Translations under genes and position numbers: made by a program
The notes under the pieces: model-generated
What the model was told of the DNA's origin: nothing
What the model saw: the letters and a program-made list of their open reading frames with translations, nothing else
The model's database searches: none
In this document: positions 1 through 8,343 of the stretch, one piece after another
How the letters are laid out: each line of letters begins with the position of its first letter
Numbering within the stretch: position 1 is the stretch's first letter
Assembly (NCBI GenBank): GCA_965230625.1
Contig: CBDDLL010000002.1
Span: 992,001-1,056,000, forward strand
Length of the DNA stretch: 64,000 nt
Origin: Saccharicrinis sp965230625
Lineage (GTDB): Bacteria > Bacteroidota > Bacteroidia > Bacteroidales > Marinilabiliaceae
Direction of reading: 5' to 3'

Positions 1-3000
1 GCCATCATTGTTTTCTTCACTTTGCTTCTTTTAAGCATACCAATAATCAAACTTATGATAGTTGCTCCAGGCGAAACATTTAACATTAAGAGCCTGATTA
101 CATTGATTTTTAGCGGAGCTGGAGTTACTTTTTTAGTACTTTTTTTTAGTATATATGTTAGTAATAAAATATTTATCAAATCATATATCGGTACGGACAA
201 TGGACTCCTTTATAATCTTTCAAACAATATAAAAACTTCGTTTAATAATGAATTGAATTCAATGTTAAATCAATTGGATTCATTTTCAATGATTTTATCT
301 GACCTAAGTATATTCATAGGACAAAGTCAGTCAAAAGAAAAAACAATTCTGGAATATGATGAAAACTTTGTTAAATTAACCATTCCGTCTCGAAAGGAAA
401 TTAAAACTAAAGTTATTAATCAATTAGATAGTGCAAATTACCCTACTTGGCTTGAAGCATTTACTGTATCTACTGATAGTAAAAAAATGTTATTTGCAGT
501 AGAAAACAGTAAAAAGTGGAAGGAAAGTCCTACAGGGATTGATTTAAGTAATCGAGACTATGTAAATAACCCTAATAAATTTCAAAAAAACAATCACGTT
601 TTTGGTTTCGAATCCATCTATTCTTTAAGCACTGCAAAACCTCAAGTTGTTATTTCTAAAAAGGCAAAATCACAAAAAGTTGCCATATGTATGTCGTCAG
701 AAATGTACACTATTAACAATGTTGTATTGCCTTACGGATACTCCTTTTGTATAGTTGACAAGAATGGGAAAGTATGGTTTCATGAAAATCCGAGAAATAA
801 TTTAAGAGAAAATTTATTAGATGAAACCAACCATTATCCCTTACTCGAAACAGCAATCAAAAGTACAAGAAGCAATACATTTACTTGCGACTATAAAATG
901 AAGTCGATGTTAATGAGAATTGATCCCCTTGATACTGATTTAGGATTATTTTTAGTAACCATGTGTAACATTAACGAATACTATCAAATATTTTATCAAT
1001 GTGGATATATGATTCTAGGTAGTATTCTTTTAATTTTTTCTTTTTGGTTTATATTGGCCTTGCTCTATAGATGGCATCAAAAGATTAATAATACCTCAAC
1101 ATACCAACCTCATAGTTTACTTCATTTTTTTCCAGATAAGAATTATGCTTTTAAGTATAAAAAAATGATTGTTTTAAATGGGATATTTATTTTCTTCTTC
1201 ATTATTACAACAATAATTTTTTTCGATGTAATTTTTATCAATCATTGGGTAAGACTTATTGCTTTAACAGGAGGGAGTGTACTTTTATTAAACATGAGAG
1301 AAGTTAGTTCCAAAGATTATGAATGCAAACACATACCCTTCATATTTCTGGTATTTATTGAAATTGTATTCTTTTTTGTTGCAGAATTAATATTAGAAGG
1401 TGATTTAACTTCACTTTCTATAATCATATCTAATACATTACTGGTATCAATAAATTGTATATTATTTTTTATTATCAAGCTAAAAGCACATAAATCATCA
1501 TCAGAAAAACCCTATTTCAATATATATTTTACTTATATATTTTCGGTTTTACTTGTTACACTTCTTGTCCCTTTGTTTACAGTGTATACCACTATGTTTC
1601 ACCAAGAAATAACCATGTACTTAATGCATCAACAAAGGCATGTAGCAGATAAGGTTATTGAAAGACAAATACTTTTTAGCATAGACAAAAAAGATATCGT
1701 AGTAGATACATTAAATACAAAAGGACAATATTTCACCATTTTACAAGGAATGAAAAAAAGCAACGAAGGATGTAAAATGGAAAATAATAGTATGGCAACT
1801 ACAAATAATTATGTAAGAATGTTTGGAGACACCAGGTCTGCAATTTCTTTTATAAACAATATTATCGAAGATAGAGGAAATCGCATAAAACCTAATTACA
1901 TTACATCCTCTGATGGTTTATATGAGTATTCTAATGTCAACAACAAACTATGTTTAACAATTAAAAAAGGCGGATACCCTAACAATCCTGATACTTTTTC
2001 TGTAGAAGTTACCAATCCAAATCTATTTTATATGGGTAATAGATATTGGGGTTTTGCAATTGGTTTTATTTTAATTCTAATTCTCTTTGCAATATTTTTC
2101 CCAATAATTGGCCATTACTTGTTCCCTAGGTTAAAATACAGCCGTGATTTATTTTTAAAAAATGATAGCATAAAAACTCCTATACCAAACGATAAAAGAT
2201 ATTTAATAACCATACCAGATAAAGAATTATATAACAACTATCTTAAAAATGAAAACTCAGAGTTATTTATCTTGGAAGGATTATCTGGATACAAGGATTT
2301 TATAAAATACAACAAACGAAATAAGGACATATTTTTATTTATTAATGAGAAGTTTTTTTCGAGTTTAATAACACTAAATGAATTTGTGGACTGCTTGGAA
2401 AATATGATAAATGAAAATCTTCAGCGAAGCGTTACTTTTGTATGTTTTAAGATCCCCCCTATACTTCTTAAGTCTATAAAAGAAAGATTAAAATATACAG
2501 TTTCGGATGAATCATTTGTTCAACTTAATACATTACTATATCGTTTCAAATCTATATTATCATCTTCTTCATTAACTTATATACCCCTCAATAGTCAAAT
2601 TGAATCAAACAGTTTAAACAAAAAAACATACAGTGGTAAATTAGAATGGTTAAATAAAGAACTTAACCAAAATGCATTTCTATGCTCAAAACACGATGTG
2701 TTTATTAAAATGGAAAATGAATTTTCTGATAATAAAGAAAGTATAAATGATGATAACATTTATCTTGTGTACTCAGTCAATAGAATTTATTATCAAAAAG
2801 TTTGGGATAACTGCACTAATGAAGAGAAATCAGTACTTTTTGATATCGCTAAAGACTATATGATTAACATGCACAAAAATGGAGTTGTAAATGAATTAAT
2901 AAACAAAGGGCTAGTAGTAAAGGATAAATACCTCAAACTATTTAATCTAAGTTTTACTCATTTTGCATTACATCAAAGTAAAGAAATACAAAATATCAAC

Positions 3001-3225
3001 AATAAATTACGAGAACAGCATAAATCAGGTTGGAGTCAGTATAACTTACCTATAAAATTATTGGCATCAGCTATTATAATATTTCTATTTATTACTCAGC
3101 AAGAATTCTTAAGTGGTTTACAATCTATTATTATTTCTGTTGGTGCTATTCTTACTTTTGCAGCTCGTTTTTTTAACAATCCATTTACAAAAATCACAAG
3201 TAACAAAAACGACACAAACACCTAA
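1..3225 (+). CDS. Large multi-pass membrane sensor-like protein, 5' partial
   Basis: The frame is open from base 1, so the true start lies upstream of the window; the first in-window start-like codon (TTG at 22) falls inside a hydrophobic helix and is unlikely to be real. Visible architecture: two N-terminal membrane helices, an extracytoplasmic region of roughly residues 65-325 resembling a Cache-type sensor (GKVWFHENPRNN about residue 250), a cluster of about six further helices between residues 330 and 540, a second outside loop, a helix near residue 680, a long cytoplasmic part and two terminal helices. The cytoplasmic segment containing TNEEKSVLFDIAKDYMINMH and ending in LFNLSFTHFAL resembles the winged-helix module that follows P-loop domains in STAND-like proteins, but I see no intact P-loop before it. 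Function unknown; the sensor and winged-helix readings are inference from pattern only. Confidence 0.7.
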   Translation, partial: AIIVFFTLLLLSIPIIKLMIVAPGETFNIKSLITLIFSGAGVTFLVLFFSIYVSNKIFIKSYIGTDNGLLYNLSNNIKTSFNNELNSMLNQLDSFSMILSDLSIFIGQSQSKEKTILEYDENFVKLTIPSRKEIKTKVINQLDSANYPTWLEAFTVSTDSKKMLFAVENSKKWKESPTGIDLSNRDYVNNPNKFQKNNHVFGFESIYSLSTAKPQVVISKKAKSQKVAICMSSEMYTINNVVLPYGYSFCIVDKNGKVWFHENPRNNLRENLLDETNHYPLLETAIKSTRSNTFTCDYKMKSMLMRIDPLDTDLGLFLVTMCNINEYYQIFYQCGYMILGSILLIFSFWFILALLYRWHQKINNTSTYQPHSLLHFFPDKNYAFKYKKMIVLNGIFIFFFIITTIIFFDVIFINHWVRLIALTGGSVLLLNMREVSSKDYECKHIPFIFLVFIEIVFFFVAELILEGDLTSLSIIISNTLLVSINCILFFIIKLKAHKSSSEKPYFNIYFTYIFSVLLVTLLVPLFTVYTTMFHQEITMYLMHQQRHVADKVIERQILFSIDKKDIVVDTLNTKGQYFTILQGMKKSNEGCKMENNSMATTNNYVRMFGDTRSAISFINNIIEDRGNRIKPNYITSSDGLYEYSNVNNKLCLTIKKGGYPNNPDTFSVEVTNPNLFYMGNRYWGFAIGFILILILFAIFFPIIGHYLFPRLKYSRDLFLKNDSIKTPIPNDKRYLITIPDKELYNNYLKNENSELFILEGLSGYKDFIKYNKRNKDIFLFINEKFFSSLITLNEFVDCLENMINENLQRSVTFVCFKIPPILLKSIKERLKYTVSDESFVQLNTLLYRFKSILSSSSLTYIPLNSQIESNSLNKKTYSGKLEWLNKELNQNAFLCSKHDVFIKMENEFSDNKESINDDNIYLVYSVNRIYYQKVWDNCTNEEKSVLFDIAKDYMINMHKNGVVNELINKGLVVKDKYLKLFNLSFTHFALHQSKEIQNINNKLREQHKSGWSQYNLPIKLLASAIIIFLFITQQEFLSGLQSIIISVGAILTFAARFFNNPFTKITSNKNDTNT

Positions 3226-3278
3226 TTTACAAAGCATTTAAATTAAACAACTGCATAGTGAAATGAAAGAAAAATAAA

Positions 3279-4289
3279 TCATCTTTTTTTACTTCTCCAA
3301 TAGTTGATATAATCTTTTTGCTTTATAAATCCAATTGGACCATCAGTTATCCCTCCTTCTAAGTAAAAATCAGAAACCCTTACATGTATAATATTGTTTT
3401 TACCCTCTTGAATTAATCCTTCTGGAACTAAGTAACCCCTTAATTGCAAATATGCTTTTGTATATTCGCCTTGTCGGCTTCTGGGTTCAAACTTACCTGT
3501 ATGCCCTATTCTTATACCGTTGATAAAAACTTCGTCAATATCGTCTATTTTCCCCACCAACAAAACTACCCTATCTTGTTTAAAATTATCGTCAACAACA
3601 AATACTTTTTGATACCATGCTATTCCATCGTAACGCTTATACCCCTGGTTTTCCCATTTACCTGGAACATGTATTTTATCCCATCCTGCTTCCTCTCCTT
3701 TATTATACCTCCAATCTAAGTTATCTCCCTTTTTAAAACTCCATTCTCCCTGAAGATTTAAAAATGGCTTTAATGGATATTTCTCGGCAATTAATCTTAC
3801 ATCTCCCCTATTTATGCCTCCTTCCATCTGATCATCATACACTCTAACTGCTATTAGATTTTCATTATTATATTTAATTAAGTGATCAGGTATTGAGTAT
3901 AACCTTCTGGCAGAATAGCCAGTTGCGTAATTGGGTGGAAATACCCCTGAACCCCCAATTCTAATTCCATTAAAAAACACTTCGTCCACATCATCTATAT
4001 ACCCCATTTCCAATATAAGAGATTCATTTTTATACTCAATAGGTATTTTTATCAGTTTTCTGTACCAAGCAAAACCATTATACCCATTAAATCCCTGCAT
4101 TTCCCATGCCGACGGAACAGTAATTCTTTCCCAATTAACATCGCTATATTCTGTTGAACTCCATTCGTTTTTATCCCCAAGTGAAAACTTCCATTCGCCT
4201 TCTAAATTCTGTAAGCTTATATATTCTTGCGAAAATAACATTAACGGAATAAAACAAGTAAACCCAATTATTAAACCTTTTTTTTTCAT
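3279..4289 (-). CDS. Secreted protein of two tandem GH2-type sugar-binding jelly rolls
   Basis: The 336-residue protein starts with a signal peptide (MKKKGLIIGFTCFIPLMLFS) and then has two copies of one domain, about residues 25-170 and 175-330. Each copy carries the pattern L-x-G-x-W-x-F-x-x-G-D followed by W-E-x-Q-G and AWYRK or AWYQK, the signature of the galactose-binding-like N-terminal domain of family 2 glycosidases. No TIM-barrel catalytic domain follows, so this is not an intact beta-galactosidase. It lies one base downstream of a paralogue with the same two-domain layout, so the two are surely co-transcribed. A carbohydrate-binding or sensing role outside the cytoplasmic membrane is inferred; the ligand is unknown. 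Confidence 0.8.
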   Translation of the reverse strand: MKKKGLIIGFTCFIPLMLFSQEYISLQNLEGEWKFSLGDKNEWSSTEYSDVNWERITVPSAWEMQGFNGYNGFAWYRKLIKIPIEYKNESLILEMGYIDDVDEVFFNGIRIGGSGVFPPNYATGYSARRLYSIPDHLIKYNNENLIAVRVYDDQMEGGINRGDVRLIAEKYPLKPFLNLQGEWSFKKGDNLDWRYNKGEEAGWDKIHVPGKWENQGYKRYDGIAWYQKVFVVDDNFKQDRVVLLVGKIDDIDEVFINGIRIGHTGKFEPRSRQGEYTKAYLQLRGYLVPEGLIQEGKNNIIHVRVSDFYLEGGITDGPIGFIKQKDYINYWRSKKR

Positions 4290-4290
4290 A

Positions 4291-5331
4291 CTAATCCCAA
4301 AAACTTTCCATTAGATAATCGAAAAAACCCTTCTTTTTTTCGTATTTGTTGTAGTAATGAATGAATGCAGATTCCGTCATAATACCTACAGGACCTTCAT
4401 AAATACCTCCATCATATTGATGATCAATAACCTTTACAGCTATAATATTTTTCCCTTTTCGAAGTTGAGCCCTTGTAATTTTATATGCTCTTAATGTTTT
4501 ATAATCTTCTTTGCCTGCATAATACATATTATTTCTTTTCATTTCCACAACAGAACCTATTTTTTGACCATTCAAATAAGTTATATCTTGATCATCAATT
4601 CTGCCTAATGTTACAATAAGGTTTCCATCATCCTTTAAATCGCTCCAATAAAATGATTTTCGGTACCATGCCAATCCATCAACATTCTCAAAACCTTGAG
4701 ATTCCCATTTTTGAGGCACATTTATCTCATCCCATTCTGTATCATTAAAATCAACATTCTTCCAATCTAAATTACTACCTGGCTTAAATTTCCATTTTCC
4801 CGACAAATCTTTTATAAGATACGAAGAGGTAATATCCTCAAACAACCCTATTTGCCCTAGAATTCCTCCATTTAAATAAAAATCGTAAACCCTGATAGCA
4901 ATTGTATTATTTCCTTTGTAATTAATTATTTTAGAATCTATAACATATGTCCTCCCTTTATCATATGCTGTTTCTACTTTGGGAGGAAATCCCCCTGTAC
5001 TGCCAATTAATACTCCATTGAAATATACCTCATCGGCATCATCAATATTATCTACTCTTAGTATTAACTTACTTTTGGGAGTAACTCCAGTTATATCTAT
5101 ATTTCTCTTATACCAGGCATACCCATTATATCCTTCATAACCCTGACTTTCCCAATTGGATCCTGTATAAATTTTATCCCATTTGGAGAAATCGTGCCCT
5201 GGTAACCTCCAAGCTAAATCATCTCCTACACTAAAACTCCAGTACCCCTGTAATGATTTAACCTGTTTTAACTTTTGACCTCCTAAGTCTCCTAACAAAA
5301 AACATAATATTATAACCAATAATATTCTCAT
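4291..5331 (-). CDS. Secreted protein of two tandem GH2-type sugar-binding jelly rolls (paralogue)
   Basis: This 346-residue paralogue of the next gene begins with a hydrophobic signal sequence (MRILLVIILCFLLGDLGG). It has two jelly-roll repeats marked by LQGYWSFSVGDDLAWRLPG and LSGKWKFKPGSNLDW, each followed by W-E-S-Q-G and AWY(K/R)(R/K). The last 20 or so residues are basic and aromatic and have no counterpart in the other copy. The stop is separated from the next start by one base, showing a two-gene operon made by tandem duplication. As in its partner, no catalytic domain is present, which argues for binding rather than hydrolysis. The family assignment of the fold is good; the biological role is unknown. 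Confidence 0.8.
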   Translation of the reverse strand: MRILLVIILCFLLGDLGGQKLKQVKSLQGYWSFSVGDDLAWRLPGHDFSKWDKIYTGSNWESQGYEGYNGYAWYKRNIDITGVTPKSKLILRVDNIDDADEVYFNGVLIGSTGGFPPKVETAYDKGRTYVIDSKIINYKGNNTIAIRVYDFYLNGGILGQIGLFEDITSSYLIKDLSGKWKFKPGSNLDWKNVDFNDTEWDEINVPQKWESQGFENVDGLAWYRKSFYWSDLKDDGNLIVTLGRIDDQDITYLNGQKIGSVVEMKRNNMYYAGKEDYKTLRAYKITRAQLRKGKNIIAVKVIDHQYDGGIYEGPVGIMTESAFIHYYNKYEKKKGFFDYLMESFWD

Positions 5332-5399
5332 TGAATCTTAAATCTGTGTGTGAGGCTTAATTAGATATTCTCTCTAAACTTATAATATTCATATCAAAA

Positions 5400-5768
5400 C
5401 TACTTTCTATATATTAATGTTAATGGAACACGAAACCATCTATATTTACAAATTTCACTTGTCTTAACATTATTTCTATTAATCGTACTTCTTACTAGTT
5501 TCTGAAGCTCTTCATCGCCTCCTTCTACTTTTAATACTTCAATACAACAATCTTTACATACTCTTAAGGTAAGATATACTTTTGCTTTTTTTCCTTTTTC
5601 AACAAACAAACCAATATCTTCGTCTAAGAAAGATTTTTTTATGTCTTGTTGAATTTCTTTTGTCATCTGTTCTACTAAATCTTCTTGATTTAAATTTGTT
5701 GCTCCCAAGTCACTAATGCCTAATAGCATGAATAATCCTACAGCTAAAATTAAATTAATTGTTTTCAT
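5400..5768 (-). CDS. Small secreted protein, TonB-C-like fold possible
   Basis: A 122-residue protein with a clear signal peptide (residues 1-24, ending near GISDLGATN). The mature part has a short acidic/basic helix, then a beta-rich segment containing VYLTLRVCKDCCIEVLKVEG and a final strand WFRVPLTLIYRK. This strand-helix-strand-strand order is like small exported Bacteroidota proteins related to the C-terminal domain of TonB, but the match is by shape only. Three cysteines sit close together, one pair adjacent (C-K-D-C-C). It stands alone between the two-component genes and the jelly-roll pair, and its upstream region carries the TGTCA repeat array, so it is a likely target of the neighbouring response regulator. 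Confidence 0.65.
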   Translation of the reverse strand: MKTINLILAVGLFMLLGISDLGATNLNQEDLVEQMTKEIQQDIKKSFLDEDIGLFVEKGKKAKVYLTLRVCKDCCIEVLKVEGGDEELQKLVRSTINRNNVKTSEICKYRWFRVPLTLIYRK

Positions 5769-5811
5769 GATGAATAACTTTGATGATTAATGATGTTTTT
5801 ATTTTACACTG

Positions 5812-5819
5812 TAAAACTA
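5812..5819 (-). promoter_or_regulatory. Candidate Bacteroidota -7 box for the small secreted gene
   Basis: On the minus strand this reads TAGTTTTA, seven of eight matches to the Bacteroidota -7 consensus TAnnTTTG. It lies about 45 bases before the ATG at 5768 and about 20 bases downstream of the first TGTCA half-site, so the operator array would cover the -33 region and beyond. Confidence 0.35.
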
Positions 5820-5839
5820 TGATGTGAATAACACCTGGC

Positions 5840-5886
5840 TGTCACTGCCCTGTCATACGATGTAATAAAATGTCATCAAAATGTCA
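5840..5886. promoter_or_regulatory. Pho-box-like operator: four TGTCA repeats on a helical period
   Basis: TGTCA occurs on the plus strand at 5840, 5851, 5871 and 5882, with a degenerate TGTAA at 5861, giving start-to-start steps of 11, 10, 10 and 11 bases. The first pair reads CTGTCACTGCCCTGTCAT, which matches the classical two-half-site arrangement bound by PhoB/OmpR-family regulators. It sits between an OmpR-type regulator gene and a small secreted gene, both on the minus strand, and just upstream of the latter's candidate -7 box. Relative to that gene the half-sites read TGACA, opposite to the usual E. coli orientation. Confidence 0.6.
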
Positions 5887-5923
5887 TCAAGATCACAACT
5901 AACTACACTAAAGCAATTTATGC

Positions 5924-6616
5924 TTAATTATTTAATATTAACTTATATCCAATTCCATGTACAGTTAGAATAATAGTTGGCTCATTAGGATTCTCTTCTA
6001 TTTTGTGCCTCAACTTAAGTATAAAGTTATCAATGGTACGGGTAGTTGGCTGAAAATCATATCCCCAAATTGCATTTAATAAATTATCTCTACTAATAGT
6101 CCTATTTTTATTATTCCATAAATGATTTAATATTTCAAATTCTTTTATACTCATTTTCACCTGTTCACCTTCAATCTTGGCTATAAAATTAGAAAAGTCA
6201 ATCTTTAATCTTCCAATTTGAATTTGTTCTGCTTCAATATTATCCATGCTGACTGAAGCTCTTCTTAAAACAGCCTTAATTCTTGCAGATAACTCCCTTA
6301 ATGAAAACGGTTTAGTTATGTAATCATCAGCTCCAGATTCTAATCCTATTACCTTATCCAATTCTTCTCCTTTTGCCGATAAAAAAATAATAGGAGTATT
6401 TACATTTTCCTTTCTGACTTTCTTACATACATCAAAACCTGACATTTTTGGTAACATAACATCCAACAGCACTAAATTATATTTTGAAGTACATATCTTA
6501 TTTAAACCATCTTCTCCATCCATTGCTACATCTACCTCATACCCCTCAAACTCAAGATTATCCTTTAATCCTAAAACCATATCGGGCTCATCTTCAACAA
6601 TAAGTATTTTTTCCAT
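5924..6616 (-). CDS. OmpR/PhoB-family response regulator
   Basis: A 230-residue DNA-binding response regulator of standard length. The receiver domain (about 1-120) has the acidic pocket at D9-E10-D11 region (VEDEPD), the phosphorylation site D52 in LLDVMLPKMSG and the conserved lysine in ITKPF. The C-terminal winged helix (about 130-230) includes SIKEFEILNHLW and the recognition-helix segment TTRTIDNFILKLRHKIE. The partner kinase gene lies upstream on the same strand, 35 bases away, so kinase and regulator form an operon. The TGTCA array immediately downstream of this gene is of the type bound by this family, which makes the small secreted gene beyond it a likely target. The signal and regulon are unknown. 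Confidence 0.92.
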   Translation of the reverse strand: MEKILIVEDEPDMVLGLKDNLEFEGYEVDVAMDGEDGLNKICTSKYNLVLLDVMLPKMSGFDVCKKVRKENVNTPIIFLSAKGEELDKVIGLESGADDYITKPFSLRELSARIKAVLRRASVSMDNIEAEQIQIGRLKIDFSNFIAKIEGEQVKMSIKEFEILNHLWNNKNRTISRDNLLNAIWGYDFQPTTRTIDNFILKLRHKIEENPNEPTIILTVHGIGYKLILNN

Positions 6617-6651
6617 TTAATCAGCCAATAAAATAATTATTAAATTATATA

Positions 6652-8199
6652 CTAATCATCAACTGGTAAATAAACCTTAAAACTACTTCCTTTACCAAGT
6701 TCACTATCTACAAATATTTTTCCTCTATGTGCATCTACAATTTGCTTAACTATATTTAATCCCAATCCAGATCCCTTAGCTTGATGTGCTAAATCTCCCT
6801 TTGTAACTCTATAAAACTGATTAAATATTAATGATTGTTCTTTAATAGGAATACCAATACCATTATCTCTAACCTCAAACCATACCTGCTTATCTAATAA
6901 ACCCGTTGATAATTCTACTTTTTTATTATCATTACTATACTTTATTGCATTATCAATTAAATTAATCAACACTTCGTCTATTGCTTCCTTATCTCCGATA
7001 ACTTGCGGAATATTGACCTGAGGATTAATAATAAAATCAACATAGTTATTTTCAACATCATCTTTATATCTAACAATAATTTGTCGTATTGTTTTATTTA
7101 AATCAAAACTATGAAATGTAAACTTTCGTTTTCCACTTTCCATTTTAGAAAAGTTTAAGATATTGTTTACTATCTTGGTTAACCTTAAGGATTCTCGATA
7201 AATAACCTGATAACTATATTTAAGTTTTTCTTCTCTTAATACTCGATTTAAACTCAAACTTTCTGCATACAAACTAATTAGAGATAATGGTGTTCGAATT
7301 TCATGTGACACGTTAGAAACAAAGTCTGACTTAATTTTAGCCAATTGAAGCTGCTTTTTTATATTCTTGTAAATCAAAACACCTCCAAGTATTAAAATAA
7401 AATCTACTATGACTAACAACAACAAGTTATTACTGCTTCTTTTTTTAATTAGCGCATGAGCTGAGTCGCCTAAGGGTTTTAGGAAAATGGAATAATGAGG
7501 TAATTGCCATATTTGTTCATTTATATCAGTTGATGAAAATTCTGTTTCCTTATTATTTGTATAAATCAGTTTCTGTTCTTTATCATCCATTAATCCAATT
7601 GCTATATCCTCCAACACTACTGATTGTATTCTTGGAGCAAGCATATCTACAATAAAATTTCTGGCATCTAATACAAGAGCTCCAACATATTTCTTTCCTT
7701 CATCTTTAACTAAAGCAAAAGTAAGAATACTTGTTCCTTCTTCATCCTTAGTATTTAACACCAAAACTTTGCGATAATTATTTTCGAGATAACCAAACAG
7801 ACGATTAATCTTAATACTGTCTTCTTTAAAAGTAGTTTGTATACTATTTATAAGCGAACTATTTAATGTACCAAACTTACTATTTTGACCTCCTTGGATT
7901 TCCTGTATAAATATGCCTTGTATTTGAGAATAATTTTTAAGAAAAGTATTTAAAACTGAATCTGTTTTGGAATTTCCTTCTTCAATATAAATACTTACTC
8001 TAGATACCCATTGATGAACAACATCATCCGAATACATATTCAATGAAAACAACACTGATTTTAGTTGACGTTGATATACATCTTCGAAAGCTTCTTCTTG
8101 TTGATTTATTGAATTTAATTGGTATATTGTAATTATAGTTGAAGGTAATACAATAAGTAAAACGATTAATACAAAGGGCCTAAACAAGCGGTATTTCAT
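6652..8199 (-). CDS. Membrane sensor histidine kinase
   Basis: A 515-residue kinase with one membrane helix at about residues 7-27, an extracytoplasmic sensor domain to about 255 and a second helix at about 258-278. The dimerisation domain holds the phospho-accepting H299 (NVSHEIRTPL). The ATPase domain shows the N box (LINLIDNAIKYS, about 412-423), the G1 box DNGIGIP and the G2 box GSGLGLNIV. No HAMP or PAS domain is evident between the second helix and the dimerisation domain. It is the first gene of an operon with the OmpR-type regulator just downstream. The extracytoplasmic domain has no motif I recognise, so the stimulus cannot be named; the TGTCA array nearby does not by itself show phosphate sensing. 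Confidence 0.93.
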   Translation of the reverse strand: MKYRLFRPFVLIVLLIVLPSTIITIYQLNSINQQEEAFEDVYQRQLKSVLFSLNMYSDDVVHQWVSRVSIYIEEGNSKTDSVLNTFLKNYSQIQGIFIQEIQGGQNSKFGTLNSSLINSIQTTFKEDSIKINRLFGYLENNYRKVLVLNTKDEEGTSILTFALVKDEGKKYVGALVLDARNFIVDMLAPRIQSVVLEDIAIGLMDDKEQKLIYTNNKETEFSSTDINEQIWQLPHYSIFLKPLGDSAHALIKKRSSNNLLLLVIVDFILILGGVLIYKNIKKQLQLAKIKSDFVSNVSHEIRTPLSLISLYAESLSLNRVLREEKLKYSYQVIYRESLRLTKIVNNILNFSKMESGKRKFTFHSFDLNKTIRQIIVRYKDDVENNYVDFIINPQVNIPQVIGDKEAIDEVLINLIDNAIKYSNDNKKVELSTGLLDKQVWFEVRDNGIGIPIKEQSLIFNQFYRVTKGDLAHQAKGSGLGLNIVKQIVDAHRGKIFVDSELGKGSSFKVYLPVDD

Positions 8200-8343
8200 A
8201 CACTTACCTATTCAAATTCACATACAAATTATTAACATTAAATTTGCCTTTAATTTAATAAAATTAATAATTCTAAAGTGAACTTATCAAATATAGAAAA
8301 TGAAAGTATATTTAATTGCTATCCTACTCTAATATATTACCTA

